Assembly: GCA_023382715.1 (NCBI GenBank) | Contig: JAHDWP010000016.1 | Coordinates: 1 to 64,000 of the forward strand | Reading direction: 5' to 3' | Source of the DNA: Anaerolineae bacterium | GTDB taxonomy: Bacteria; Chloroflexota; Anaerolineae; Aggregatilineales; Aggregatilineaceae | Length of the DNA: 64,000 bases | Shown: in pieces, positions 39,954 through 49,477 of the stretch | How positions within the stretch are numbered: the first letter of the stretch is position 1 | Layout of the letters: each line of letters starts with the position of its first letter | The notes under the pieces: model-generated | Told to the model about the DNA's origin: nothing | The model's input: the letters and a program-made list of their open reading frames with translations, nothing else | Databases searched by the model: none | Made by a program: the position numbers and the translations under genes

Positions 39954-41147
39954 CTAAGAACGACGGCGCAGGAAGGCCGGGATATCGAGTTCGTTCGACT
40001 TGTACTCCTCGAGACGGAAGCCGTCGGTCATGGGGCGCGTTGCCGGCGGTGCCGGCTCGATATCGGCTTCCTCTTCTTCGACGGGCATCTCTGGCACAGG
40101 CGGGCGCTGCACGGCGCGCGGCGTCGGTTCGGGCCGTGTGGTGCGCTGCTGCTGCACCGGGCGACGGGCCGCGACGCGCGTCTGCTCGAAGCCGGTTGCA
40201 ATCACCGTGATCCGAATCTCGTCGCCCATGTTCTCGTCAATGACTGCGCCGAAGATCAGGTTGACATCCGGGTGCGCGGTCTCCTTGATGATCGCCGCCG
40301 CCTCATTGACATCGAACAGGCTCATCCCTGGGCCGCCAGTGACGTTGAACAGAATGCCGCGCGCGCCGTCAATGGTCACGTCGAGCAGTTGGCTGCTGAT
40401 CGCCTCTTCCGCCGCCTTGCGCGCCCGGTCGTCGCCGCTGGCGCGCCCCACGGCCATCAGCGCCGCGCCGCCTTCCGACATGATCGTGCGCACGTCGGCA
40501 AAGTCCAGGTTGATCAAGCCGGGCACGGTGATCAGCTCGGAGATGCCCTGAATACCCTGGCGCAGCACATCGTCGGCCATACCGAAAGCGTCTTGCAGCG
40601 TCGCCTTCTTGTCCACGATCTGCAGCAGGCGGTCGTTGGGGATGACGATCAGCGTGTCCACCTGGCCCTTCAGCGCCTCAATGCCCGCTTCGGCGGCCTG
40701 AATGCGGCGTGCGCCTTCGAAGGTGAAGGGGCGCGTCACCACGCCGATGGTCAGCGCGCCCAGCTCTTTGGCGACCTGAGCGATGATGGGCGCGCCGCCG
40801 GTGCCGGTTCCGCCCCCCATCCCGCAGGTGATGAAGACCATATCCGCGCCGCGCATCACTTCATACAGCTCGTCGGCGCTCTCTTCGGCGGCCTTGCGCC
40901 CCACTTCCGGGCTGCCACCGCAGCCCAGGCCGCGCGTCAGCTTGTCGCCAATGCGCACGCGCGTCTTGGCTTTGCTGAGTATGAGGGCCTGCGCGTCGGT
41001 GTTGATGGCAATGAACTCGACGCCGCCCAGCCCTTCTTCGATCATGCGGTTGACAGCGTTGCCCCCGCCGCCGCCGATGCCGACCACTTTGATGCTGGCG
41101 AAATTATCCACCAGCCCCATCGCGTCCATCCCTAGCGAATCCACCAT
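39954..41147 (-). CDS. ftsZ: Cell division protein FtsZ
   Basis: A 397-residue tubulin-like GTPase that forms the division ring. It has [20 protein letters not shown], the GTP-binding signature [16 protein letters not shown], and [10 protein letters not shown] followed by the T7 loop [11 protein letters not shown]. After the globular part comes a Pro/Gln/Arg-rich linker and the C-terminal peptide [11 protein letters not shown], which binds FtsA-like partners. The ATG at 41147 is preferred over one at 41171 because GGAGGG sits at proper distance before it. It follows ftsA by about 190 bases. Confidence 0.97.
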   Translation of the reverse strand: MVDSLGMDAMGLVDNFASIKVVGIGGGGGNAVNRMIEEGLGGVEFIAINTDAQALILSKAKTRVRIGDKLTRGLGCGGSPEVGRKAAEESADELYEVMRGADMVFITCGMGGGTGTGGAPIIAQVAKELGALTIGVVTRPFTFEGARRIQAAEAGIEALKGQVDTLIVIPNDRLLQIVDKKATLQDAFGMADDVLRQGIQGISELITVPGLINLDFADVRTIMSEGGAALMAVGRASGDDRARKAAEEAISSQLLDVTIDGARGILFNVTGGPGMSLFDVNEAAAIIKETAHPDVNLIFGAVIDENMGDEIRITVIATGFEQTRVAARRPVQQQRTTRPEPTPRAVQRPPVPEMPVEEEEADIEPAPPATRPMTDGFRLEEYKSNELDIPAFLRRRS

Positions 41148-41339
41148 ACCAATACCCTCCTGGACAGTCATGCCTGCGATGTTTCTTGACCGTCCGGCCC
41201 TGCCGCACGCGCCCGGTGCCCCCTGCCGGCCAGTTCGGTCCCACCCATAACGAACATGGATACGTTGTATTGTAAGGCATTTTTATTTTCGCGAAAATTG
41301 TAAAGATCGCCAGGGGGGCCAGCGCTTTCCCCCCGCCCG

Positions 41340-42596
41340 CTATTCGCCCGTCTCTTCGCGCGGCAGCAAGCGCTCGGCCACACCCCGCAGGAACCCGCGC
41401 ATCCAGCCAGACCCGCGCGAGTTCGAATGCTTGCGCAGCCCTTCGCGCCGCGCATCTTCCTCGTCCATGATCAACCCCAGCTTGAGCAGGCCCACGCTGG
41501 TGCTGTAGGCCGGGTTCTTCAGCGCCTCCGACATCCCCGTGACGCGCTCCGGCTGGCCCAGGCGCACCGGCATCCGCAGCACATCGGCGGCCACCGCCTT
41601 GATGCCCGGCAGCAGGCTGCTGCCTCCAGTGAGGACAATGCCCGCCTTCAACAGCCCGTCGTAGCCGCTGCGCTTGGCCTCTTTGAGGATCATCTCGAAC
41701 ATCTCGGCCACGCGCATGTGTACGATGTGCACCAGGTCCGCTCGCTGGACTTTGGTGGGCAGCTCTTCGCCGAACGGCTGGATGGGAAACGCCTCCAGCG
41801 AGCTGACGGCTTTCGGGTCGGCATGGCCGTGCGTCAGCTTGACCGATTCCGCCAGTTCTGTGGGCAGGCGCAGCCCATAGGCGATGTCGTTAGTGATGTG
41901 CTGCCCGCCCACGCCGAGCACCGCAGTATGCCACACACTGCCGTCTACGAAAATGGCCAGGTCGGTTGTGCCGCCGCCGATGTCCACGATCATCACGCCC
42001 GCTTCGCGCTCTTCCGGCGTCAGCACGATATCGCCGGCGGCCAGTGGGTTGAGGATGAAGCGATCCACCAGCACGCCCGCGTCTTCGACGCATTTCTCCA
42101 GATTCTTGACGCCTTGCACCGACGCGGTGATGATGTGCGCCTCCACCTCCAGGCGGAAACCGAGCATTCCCAGCGGGCTGCGCAGCCCCGCCTGCCCGTC
42201 GAGGCTGTAGTTGCGCGGGATGACGTGCAGCACCTCGCGGCCATGCGGCAAGTTCACGGCCCGCGCGGCATCCATCGCCCGCTCCAGGTCGTCGAGCTGC
42301 ACGCCGCGCTGGTTGGGAATGCCGACCGCCCCCCGGCTGTTGATCGACTCGATGTGCCCGCCGGCCAGCGAGACAAACGCGCGGCCAATCTCGTAACCGC
42401 TCGTCTTCTCCGCCTTGTGTGCCGAAGCCACGATGGACGCTCTGAGGGCGTTCAGGTCGGTGACCATGCCCTTGCGCATCCCCTGCGACGGCTCGATGCC
42501 CAACCCCAGCACGTACACGTCGCTGTCGCGCACTTCGCCGACGATGGTACAAACCTTCGTCGTGCCAACATCAATCCCTACAACCAGTTCGCCCAT
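41340..42596 (-). CDS. ftsA: Cell division protein FtsA
   Basis: A 418-residue actin-like membrane tether for FtsZ. It has VVGIDVGTTKVCTIVGEV, the 1C domain region HVIPRNYSLDGQAGLRSPLG, the nucleotide site VMIVDIGGGTTDLAIF and GIVLTGGSSLLPGI. The C-terminus ends SGWMRGFLRGVAERLLPREE, an amphipathic helix that would bind the membrane. Length is normal. It lies 87 bases downstream of ftsQ. Confidence 0.97.
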   Translation of the reverse strand: MGELVVGIDVGTTKVCTIVGEVRDSDVYVLGLGIEPSQGMRKGMVTDLNALRASIVASAHKAEKTSGYEIGRAFVSLAGGHIESINSRGAVGIPNQRGVQLDDLERAMDAARAVNLPHGREVLHVIPRNYSLDGQAGLRSPLGMLGFRLEVEAHIITASVQGVKNLEKCVEDAGVLVDRFILNPLAAGDIVLTPEEREAGVMIVDIGGGTTDLAIFVDGSVWHTAVLGVGGQHITNDIAYGLRLPTELAESVKLTHGHADPKAVSSLEAFPIQPFGEELPTKVQRADLVHIVHMRVAEMFEMILKEAKRSGYDGLLKAGIVLTGGSSLLPGIKAVAADVLRMPVRLGQPERVTGMSEALKNPAYSTSVGLLKLGLIMDEEDARREGLRKHSNSRGSGWMRGFLRGVAERLLPREETGE

Positions 42597-42683
42597 GATG
42601 ACTGATGGTTTCTTGTAGAATATCCCGCGCGTCGTGCGGGGCTGGCCGCCCGCGCGCAGGGGCCGCTCACCTGGCGCACCTGC

Positions 42684-43631
42684 TCAACTGTTGCGCCATA
42701 ATACCGTATAATAGGGCCGATCCGGGTCCGACATGATGATCTCGCCCGGCTGCACCTGGCTGACGATCTCGGCGACCAGCGCATTATAGACGCGCAGCTT
42801 GGTGTCCATATCCTCACCCGTGCCGAACCACACCGTCCAGCCGCGTCCGTCGTGATAACCCAGTCCCTTCATCGAATCGTAAAGCAGCACGTCAATGTTC
42901 GGGTAGCGGTAACGCAGCGCCAGCGCCCCTTCGACCACCGTCTGGGGAATCTGCTGGCCGACGCTGATCGGCTCCGCCGCGTCCGGCACCACAATGCGCA
43001 GCAATCCCTCAATATCCTCGCGCTGCATCATCACGATCCCGTTCACGTCCACCCACACGCGAATCTGCTGCTCCCAGATCAGCGCCGGCTCGCGCTCTAC
43101 GACAATGATCTGCACCGCGTTGGGCGGCCAGCCGACCAGGACGGTCGCATCAGCGATGTTGGGCACCTGCTCCAGCCGCTCGGTCACTTCTGCCGGATCG
43201 ATCCAGAAGACGTGCTGCCGGGCGACATCGCTGTAGCGGAAGATTTCCTCGCGTGTGACGAATTTCTCGCCGCCGATAGCCACCGAGCTGACGTAGAACG
43301 CTTCCAGGCTCAGGAACAGGTAGAGCACAAACCCAAAGCCGAGGACCAGCAGCGCCGAGACGACTCGCCAGTTGAGCACCTGCCAGATGCTCACCCGGCG
43401 ACGACGAGCCACCCCTTCGCCCGAACGGCGCACGCGCCGCTCAGCGCGACGCTGGCGCAGGCTCGGCTGGCTGCTGCCCGCTGGCAAAGCCTGCGAGCGG
43501 GGCTGCATCCGCTGCAAGCCGCGCGTTGCCGGCCCGCTTATCGCCGCGCTGCCCACCGGACGCACGTGGCCCCGGTCAGCAGTTTCACGACGCCGCGCAC
43601 GCCTCGGTCGGGAGTGAACTGGAAAGCGCAT
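42684..43631 (-). CDS. ftsQ: Cell division protein FtsQ/DivIB
   Basis: A 315-residue protein with a long basic cytoplasmic N-terminus (residues 1-80, Arg-rich), one membrane helix (about 90-110, VSALLVLGFGFVLYLFL) and an external POTRA domain (FYVSSVAIGGEKFVTREEIF). The FtsQ core follows with ERLEQVPNIADATVLVGWPP. It links the early division ring to septal wall synthesis. The Arg-rich tail is longer than in most relatives, and a later in-frame Met may be the true start. Confidence 0.88.
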   Translation of the reverse strand: MRFPVHSRPRRARRRETADRGHVRPVGSAAISGPATRGLQRMQPRSQALPAGSSQPSLRQRRAERRVRRSGEGVARRRRVSIWQVLNWRVVSALLVLGFGFVLYLFLSLEAFYVSSVAIGGEKFVTREEIFRYSDVARQHVFWIDPAEVTERLEQVPNIADATVLVGWPPNAVQIIVVEREPALIWEQQIRVWVDVNGIVMMQREDIEGLLRIVVPDAAEPISVGQQIPQTVVEGALALRYRYPNIDVLLYDSMKGLGYHDGRGWTVWFGTGEDMDTKLRVYNALVAEIVSQVQPGEIIMSDPDRPYYTVLWRNS

Positions 43632-43813
43632 CGAAGTCTATCAGGCCCCTGGCTGTCGCACTGCGGTGAAGAAGTCCGGTTGCTCCCCGCTTGACCTCTC
43701 ACCCACCCCGGTCGTCGGACTTTCCCACAGACAATCCCACTATATTCCAACATGACACAAAAGTCCAATTAACCAAAGGCGAGGGGTGCATTTCACGATG
43801 GGGACGAAATGCC

Positions 43814-43902
43814 TGAACCGCCGAGACGCAGAAGGCGCAGAGAAGAACTAACACCCTCGCCCCACTGTCCTCTTTCTGTGCTCTCTGCGCCTCAGCGGTG
43901 AT
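43814..43902. repeat. Dispersed inverted repeat, family E
   Basis: A diverged copy of the 4133 repeat: GAACCGCCGAGACGCAGAAGG facing CTCTGCGCCTCAGCGG. The 768-base gap 43632-44399 upstream of ftsQ holds this, one family A copy and one family D palindrome, and no gene. Confidence 0.6.
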
Positions 43903-44000
43903 CTTCTGCCCCAGAAATGACATACGCCCAAAGGCGCCAAAGGCGAAAGGTGAGGATGCGTGCAGAGGTTGGCAGCGGCTCGCTGGGCGCAGGGCATTGA

Positions 44001-44072
44001 CCTCACCCCCTGCCTCACTGCGCTCAGCTTGCCCCCTCCCCGGCCTGGCCAGGGAGGGGGCCAGGGGAGAGG
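44001..44072. repeat. Family A repeat, diverged copy
   Basis: CCTCACCCCC at the left, a CCCCTCCC/GGGAGGGG hairpin around GGCCTGGCC, and a shortened right end. It is one of several repeats in the gap upstream of ftsQ. Confidence 0.6.
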
Positions 44073-44116
44073 CGTTCCGCCCGTACCGCGCGCCCAGAAG
44101 CCGTAAGTTGGTGCAT

Positions 44117-44140
44117 GTGGGCGTATTGCAATACGCCTCT
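44117..44140. repeat. Family D palindrome, diverged copy
   Basis: GGGCGTATTGCAATACGCC, a perfect inner palindrome with imperfect outer arms compared with the copy at 34209-34240. The remaining bases up to the WD40 stop codon show nothing else. Confidence 0.55.
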
Positions 44141-44399
44141 GCGAGCACAAGGCCTCAAAAGCGGAATGCGCCCCAACACAGAGGGGGCAAGGGCCGACGG
44201 AATAAGGCTCTGAACCGCAGAGGGCGCGGCAGGAACGCGAGCAGGCTTCCGAAATCCGCGCAGGTCTCGGAAGCCCTGAGCACGGCCCTGCCTGGCAATG
44301 CTTGCGCCGCTGGGGGTGAGTCACAGTCTCATGGCAGGGAATTCATGAGAATTTCATAAATAGGCGGGCAGACACTTACAGCCACGCCGGGCGCTTGTC

Positions 44400-46238
44400 T
44401 CAGGGCGCGGCGCTGACCTCCGGCACGTCCCACACGCGCACGACGCCATCGGCCCCGCCCGCCGCCACCCGCCGCCCGTCGGCGCTGAAACCGACGGTCA
44501 TGGCCGCCGTGCCACCGCCTTCCAGCACGGCCAACTCGCGGTCGGTCAGCGCATCCCACAGGCGCACATCGCCATCCGCGCCCGCCGAAGCCACGATGCG
44601 CCCGTCCGCGTGGAAGGCCACGTCCAGCGCCGACGCGCGGTGCCCGCGCAGCGCGCCGATCGGCGTGCCCTCTTCCAGGCCCCACAGGCGCACCGTCCGG
44701 TCGTGACAGGCCGCCGCCAACACTGAACCATCCGGGCTGAAGGCGACCGCGTGCACCACGCCCGCGTCAGCGGGAAAGCGGTGGAGGCGCTCCCAACGGA
44801 AAGCGTCGTACACGCGCACCACGCCATCCTCGGCGACGGCGGCCAGCAGCGATCCGTCCGGGTTGAACGCTACGCCGGTCACGCGCCCGGCGAATTCCGT
44901 CAGCGCGCGCACCTGCTCGCCTGTGGTCACATCCCACACGCGGGCGATGTTGTCGGCCCCCGCCGAGGCCAGCCACGCGCCATCGCCGCTGAAAGTCAGG
45001 TCGAGCAGCGGCTCGGTGTGCCCATCGAACGCCACCAGTGCCGCCCCCGAAGCAGCGTCTTCGACGCGCAGCGATCCGTCCTGGCCGCCCACCGCCAGCA
45101 GCGCCCCGTCCGGACTGTAGGCCACGCAGCGCAGCGCCAGCGGCTCTCCAGGCCGCGTCGCGTGCAGCGTCCCGGCATCAACGTCCCAGATGCGCAGCAC
45201 GTCCTCGTCGCTGGCCGTCACCAGCAGCGACTTTGCCGGGTGCCAGGCCAGGCTGTGCACGCTATCCATGTGCCCCTGCACCGTGTGAGCAAGCTGCGCC
45301 GTGCCGGTCACCGCGTCCACCTGCCAGATGCGAATGGCGTGATCCCAACTGGCGACGGCGATGCGCCTGCCATCCGGGCTGAAGGATGCCGCGATCACGC
45401 CGCCGGCATGGCCGCCCAGGCTGCCCAGATAGTCGCCCGTCGCCGCAGACCACAGCACGACTTCGCCGTCGCTGCCGCACGAGGCCAGCGTCGGCCTGGC
45501 GGTGCCCCGCTGCGCGCTATAGATAACGCGCTCCGTCACGCCCGTGTGCGCTTCCATGATGAACAGGTCTTCGCCCGTCCGGGCGTCCCACACCCAGGCC
45601 GTGCCATCCACGCGCGCGGCGGCCAGCGTCGCCCCGTCGGGACTGCACGCGATATGCGCGATCCACGCGCCCGCGCCCTGCATCTCGCGCGCAAAGCTCC
45701 CCGTTGCCGCGTCCCACAGCCGCACAAAGCCATCGAAGCTGCCGGTCGCCAGCAGTTTGCCATCCGGCATCCACGACAGGCCGTAGACGGGCGGCGGGCC
45801 GTCCCCATCGTCTGGATCATGGCGCTGCGGATTGATGATGAAGCGCTGCCGCCCGCGCTCAAGCTCCCACACGCGCACCACGCCGTCCTGCCCGCTGGCG
45901 GCCAGCAGCGCCCCGTCCGGGCTGAAGGCGACCGCATCCACCTGCCCATAGAAACCCTCGAAGACGTGGCGCAGCGCCGGCGACTGGCCCTCGGCCAGCG
46001 CCCACACGCGCACCGTCCCGCTCTCCGTCCCGGCGGCGATCAGGCTTCCGTCCGGGCTGAACGCCAGGTTGAGCAGGGAGTCCTCGTGAGGCACTGCCAG
46101 GCGCGGCGACGCGGCCAGGTGTGCCGCGTCGTACAGCCAGATGCCCAGCGACCCCGCCACGCCAAGCGCGCGTCCATCCGGCGTCCATGCCAGGTCTGTG
46201 ATGCGACCCCGGCCCAATAGTCGTGCTTCGTGTGTCAT
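44400..46238 (-). CDS. WD40-repeat protein
   Basis: A 612-residue protein built almost entirely of WD40 repeats, roughly fourteen of them, enough for two seven-bladed propellers. Repeats follow the pattern LAFSPDGSLIAAGTESGTVRVW and GVAFNPDGSLLAAVAEDGVVRVY. There is no signal peptide, membrane segment or catalytic domain, so it is a likely cytoplasmic scaffold. It sits between murB and ftsQ on the same strand, an unusual position, but is separated from both by repeat-filled gaps of 274 and 768 bases. Confidence 0.92.
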   Translation of the reverse strand: MTHEARLLGRGRITDLAWTPDGRALGVAGSLGIWLYDAAHLAASPRLAVPHEDSLLNLAFSPDGSLIAAGTESGTVRVWALAEGQSPALRHVFEGFYGQVDAVAFSPDGALLAASGQDGVVRVWELERGRQRFIINPQRHDPDDGDGPPPVYGLSWMPDGKLLATGSFDGFVRLWDAATGSFAREMQGAGAWIAHIACSPDGATLAAARVDGTAWVWDARTGEDLFIMEAHTGVTERVIYSAQRGTARPTLASCGSDGEVVLWSAATGDYLGSLGGHAGGVIAASFSPDGRRIAVASWDHAIRIWQVDAVTGTAQLAHTVQGHMDSVHSLAWHPAKSLLVTASDEDVLRIWDVDAGTLHATRPGEPLALRCVAYSPDGALLAVGGQDGSLRVEDAASGAALVAFDGHTEPLLDLTFSGDGAWLASAGADNIARVWDVTTGEQVRALTEFAGRVTGVAFNPDGSLLAAVAEDGVVRVYDAFRWERLHRFPADAGVVHAVAFSPDGSVLAAACHDRTVRLWGLEEGTPIGALRGHRASALDVAFHADGRIVASAGADGDVRLWDALTDRELAVLEGGGTAAMTVGFSADGRRVAAGGADGVVRVWDVPEVSAAP

Positions 46239-46344
46239 ACAGTCTTACTCCAGGAAAAGTTACTGGTTAATGATCGTTGATTGCAGTGATCAGTTTTCGG
46301 TGGTCACCGCTGCATCCGTAGGGGTGCTGCTCTGCTGCGCCCCG

Positions 46345-46482
46345 CTTGAGAAGTCGCGCGCCTGCCTTCACCCCCATCCCCGGCCCTTCCCCCACGAGGG
46401 AGAAAAGGGCATTCGCTAAGCCCCTCCCTCCTTGTGGGGGAGGGGTTTGGGGTGGGGGAAAATAACTTCTCAAATGGTCTCT
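46345..46482. repeat. Dispersed palindromic repeat, family B
   Basis: A 138-bp copy with ends CTTGAGAAGT and ACTTCTCAA, closely matching the interior of the element at 7146-7297. Degenerate GATCA/TCAGT stretches flank it (46262-46310 and 46486-46516). It occupies the gap between the WD40 start and the murB stop. Confidence 0.7.
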
Positions 46483-46512
46483 GCCAGCCGACAACCGATC
46501 ACTGACCACCGA

Positions 46513-47436
46513 TCACTCATCCCCCCACGCCCCGATCAGCTCGATCTCCAGTTGCAGCGCGACGCCCAGCTTGTCCTGCACGGTGCGCTGCGCCAGCGCG
46601 ATCAGCGCGCGGTAGTCTGCGGCGGTGCCCTCACCCGTATTGACGATGAAATTGGCGTGCACCGGCGAGATCAGCACCCCGCCGCTGGCCGTCCCCTTCA
46701 GGCCCGCCGCCTCGATCAGGCGGCCCGCGTAATCGCCCGGCGGGTTCTTGAAGATGCTGCCCAGCGACGCGCCCGGCGGCTGTGTGCGCTTGCGATGCGC
46801 GACGAAGTTATCGGCGCGCGCGTTCAGCGCGCCCGAATCGTGACCCGGCTCCAGGATCAGGGTGGCGGCCAGGACGACGTGATGCCCGCGCTGACCCTTG
46901 AGCGCCGAAGAGCGGTACTCATAGCGCATCTGGCCGACGCCCCACAGCTCGACATGCGGGCGATCCTCCAGGCTGAGGATTTCCACCCAGCGCACCGAGC
47001 CGGCCATGTCGCCGCCGTGCGCGCCGGCGTTGTTGATCACCGCCCCGCCGACCGTGCCCGGCACGTTGACCGCCCATTCCAGCCCGGCCAGGCCCTGGTT
47101 CATGCAGCGCCGCGCCAATGTGGAGAGGTTGGCGCCGCTCTCGGCCACGACCCGCCCGTTCTCCTCGAAGCGGAAGGCCTTGGTGTGGTTGATGATCACC
47201 AGGCCGCGATAGCCGGTGTCGGCCACCAGCACATTTGCGCCGCTGCCCAGCACGATCCAGGGGATCTCGTGGCGCGCGGCCAATGTCACCGCGTCGGCCA
47301 GGTCGGTCGTGCTGTTGGCGACCACCAGCGCGTCCGCCGGGCCGCCCAGCCGCGCGACTGTGTAGCGGGCCAATGCCTCGTCGCGCTTCATCGCCGCCCC
47401 GAAGTGCTCGGTCAGCGGCTGATAGCGATCGCTCAT
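46513..47436 (-). CDS. murB: UDP-N-acetylenolpyruvoylglucosamine reductase (MurB)
   Basis: A 307-residue FAD enzyme that makes UDP-MurNAc, the second committed step of wall precursor synthesis. FAD-binding parts are [18 protein letters not shown] and [16 protein letters not shown]. Catalytic-region motifs are [20 protein letters not shown], the Tyr-containing [30 protein letters not shown] with the active-site Ser, and [16 protein letters not shown]. It overlaps murC by 4 bp (ATGA), so the two are coupled. Confidence 0.96.
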   Translation of the reverse strand: MSDRYQPLTEHFGAAMKRDEALARYTVARLGGPADALVVANSTTDLADAVTLAARHEIPWIVLGSGANVLVADTGYRGLVIINHTKAFRFEENGRVVAESGANLSTLARRCMNQGLAGLEWAVNVPGTVGGAVINNAGAHGGDMAGSVRWVEILSLEDRPHVELWGVGQMRYEYRSSALKGQRGHHVVLAATLILEPGHDSGALNARADNFVAHRKRTQPPGASLGSIFKNPPGDYAGRLIEAAGLKGTASGGVLISPVHANFIVNTGEGTAADYRALIALAQRTVQDKLGVALQLEIELIGAWGDE

Positions 47437-48845
47437 GGTTGCCCCTTCCCGGAACTCAGCGCATCGAGCACCTGGCGGCCAATCTGCGGCGCGTCGCCCG
47501 CCGAAAGCAGCACGATCGCGTCGCCGGGCCGGGCGCAGGCGACCAACGTCTGCGCTGTCGCGTCCAGCGGGCCAGTATAGCGCACATCAGGATGCCCGGC
47601 AGCGGCAATCTGCCCGGCCATGCCCGCCGCGTCCAGGCCCGCCGTGACCGCCTCGCGCACCGAATACACGTCCGTGACCAGCACGTGATCGGCGGCAGCG
47701 AAGGCAGCGGCGAACTCGCCGGCCAGGGCGCGCATCCGCCCGTAGGTGTGCGGCTGCCAGACCGCCCACAGCTCGCGCAGACCGGGGCGGGCGCGCAGCG
47801 CCTCCAGCGTGACGCGCACGGCGGTTGGGTGGTGGGCGTAGTCGCTGATCACGGTCACGCCGCCAGCAACGCCCAGCACTTCGGCGCGGCGGCCCGTGCC
47901 CAGGAAGCTGCTCAGCGCCCCCGCCGCGACCGCGAAGGGCACGCCGGCATGATCGGCGGCGGCGATCACCGCCAGGGCGTTGAGCACGTTGTGCCGCCCG
48001 GCCAGCGCCAGCCGCACACGCCCCAGGTTCTGCGCCCCGCGCCAGGCGGTGAAAGCCGTGCCGCCAGCCGCATCGGGGACGAGGTCGCTGGCCCGCCAGA
48101 ATGTCTCGCCAGCAGCGCCCGCGAATCCGTAAAAAGCGACGGGGTGCCCGGCTGCGCGGCGCCGATCGCCCAGGGCGCGCGCCTCCGCGTCGTCCGCACA
48201 GACGATCAGCAGCCCATCGTCCGGCAGCAGCGCGGCGAATTCAGCGAAGGCGGCGCGCACGTCGTCCAGCGTCGGGTAGCAGTCCGGGTGATCGTGCTCG
48301 ATGTTGGTGATGATCGCTATCTGCGGGCGCAGGCCGAGGAACATGCGGTCGTACTCGTCCGCCTCGATGACGAAGTGCGGCCCGCGCCCGACTCCGGCGT
48401 TGGCCCCCGTGTTGCGCAGCACGCCGCCGATGATGTAAGTCGGGTCCAGCCCGGCCTCGCTCAGCACGTGAACCAGCAGGGCGGTGGTCGTCGTCTTGCC
48501 GTGCGTCCCGGCGACGGCGATGCCCACCTGCCCGGCCATCAGCGCGCCGAGCAGCTCGCGCCGCCGCAGCACGGGGATGCCCGCCGTGCGCGCCGCCGCG
48601 ATCTCCGGGTTATCTTCGCGCGCCGCCGACGTGGCCGCCACCAGGTCGGCTCCGGCGACGTGGGCCGCCGCGTGCCCCTGGTAGATTGTCGCGCCGGCGG
48701 CGGCCAGGGCGCGCGTCAGATCGTTGGCGCCCAGGTCGGAGCCGCTGACCGCGTAGCCGCGCCCCAGCAGCACGCGAGCGATGGCCGACATGCCGAAGCC
48801 GCCGATGCCGATGATATGAACGTGTTGGCCGGGGGAAAGAGTCAT
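47433..48845 (-). CDS. murC: UDP-N-acetylmuramate--L-alanine ligase (MurC)
   Basis: A 470-residue cytoplasmic ligase that adds L-Ala to UDP-MurNAc. It has the Rossmann start HIIGIGGFGMSAIARVLL, the ATP loop VAGTHGKTTTTALLVHVL, the central-domain NIEHDHPDCYPTLDDVRAAF and the C-terminal VISDYAHHPTAVRVTL. It overlaps murB downstream and an ATPase-associated TOPRIM gene upstream, both by 4 bp. It is therefore co-translated with an apparently unrelated gene. Confidence 0.96.
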   Translation of the reverse strand: MTLSPGQHVHIIGIGGFGMSAIARVLLGRGYAVSGSDLGANDLTRALAAAGATIYQGHAAAHVAGADLVAATSAAREDNPEIAAARTAGIPVLRRRELLGALMAGQVGIAVAGTHGKTTTTALLVHVLSEAGLDPTYIIGGVLRNTGANAGVGRGPHFVIEADEYDRMFLGLRPQIAIITNIEHDHPDCYPTLDDVRAAFAEFAALLPDDGLLIVCADDAEARALGDRRRAAGHPVAFYGFAGAAGETFWRASDLVPDAAGGTAFTAWRGAQNLGRVRLALAGRHNVLNALAVIAAADHAGVPFAVAAGALSSFLGTGRRAEVLGVAGGVTVISDYAHHPTAVRVTLEALRARPGLRELWAVWQPHTYGRMRALAGEFAAAFAAADHVLVTDVYSVREAVTAGLDAAGMAGQIAAAGHPDVRYTGPLDATAQTLVACARPGDAIVLLSAGDAPQIGRQVLDALSSGKGQP

Positions 48846-49468
48846 GGAGCAGGAGTCCAGTGTTGGAGCGTGTGCAGGGCAGCGATACAGCGGTGCAGGC
48901 TGTCCGAGCGTTGGGCAGCTACCTCAGGACGCCACTGCGCCGAACCCGCCGCCGTCACATACTCGATGAGGCGGGCCGTATAAGCCGGCCCGACCTTCGC
49001 CCCGCTGCCAGGGCGTGGCACCATGTCCTTGACAATAGCCGAACGACGGCTGTAGCGCGCCAGGCTCACCAAGGTTGCTTTGGGGTCAGGCTCATCTTCC
49101 GGCAAGGAAGGGACTCTGGCTCTTGGAATCGCCAGAAAGCCGGCCAGGGTCTCCGCATCGGCCAGCAGCCAGGACTCGATAGCCCGCACCGCCACACGGA
49201 AGCGCATCCAGCGGTTGGGGTACGGCAGGTGTTGACGCACCAGCACTGGGGCACACTCAGGCGCTTGATCAAGGTCAACAACCGCCACCCAGGGCGAGAA
49301 TCTGGCAGCCTGGTTGTAACCTGGCAATACACTCAGGAGGTAGTCCTTGCCTTTCTCTCCGAAAGTCCTGCCACAGGGAAGTCCCGCCCATTCAAGGATG
49401 CGTTGGACGACAACCCTGTCTGCGAGACCCTCTACAAGCAGGTTAATAGCGGGCGCGCCATCGGGCAT
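48842..49468 (-). CDS. TOPRIM-like (DUF4276/RloB-type) nuclease-like protein
   Basis: A 208-residue protein with TOPRIM-like metal residues: the glutamate in INLLVEGLADRVVVQRIL and the acidic pair in WVAVVDLDQAPE. The later block RVAVRAIESWLLADAETLAGFL resembles the conserved E-x-WLLAD stretch of DUF4276/RloB-type proteins. It follows the ATPase gene by 9 bases and its stop overlaps the murC start by 4 bp. Similar ATPase-TOPRIM pairs (AbiL, PARIS) protect against phages, but function here is an inference. Without the ATPase context it would be a hypothetical protein. Confidence 0.75.
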   Translation of the reverse strand: MPDGAPAINLLVEGLADRVVVQRILEWAGLPCGRTFGEKGKDYLLSVLPGYNQAARFSPWVAVVDLDQAPECAPVLVRQHLPYPNRWMRFRVAVRAIESWLLADAETLAGFLAIPRARVPSLPEDEPDPKATLVSLARYSRRSAIVKDMVPRPGSGAKVGPAYTARLIEYVTAAGSAQWRPEVAAQRSDSLHRCIAALHTLQHWTPAP

Positions 49469-49477
49469 GTCAAGTTC

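Noticed and set aside
44400-46238. Tandem DNA repeat array in the WD40 gene
   Set aside because: The repetition is at protein level with diverged codons; it is a normal property of WD40 genes.
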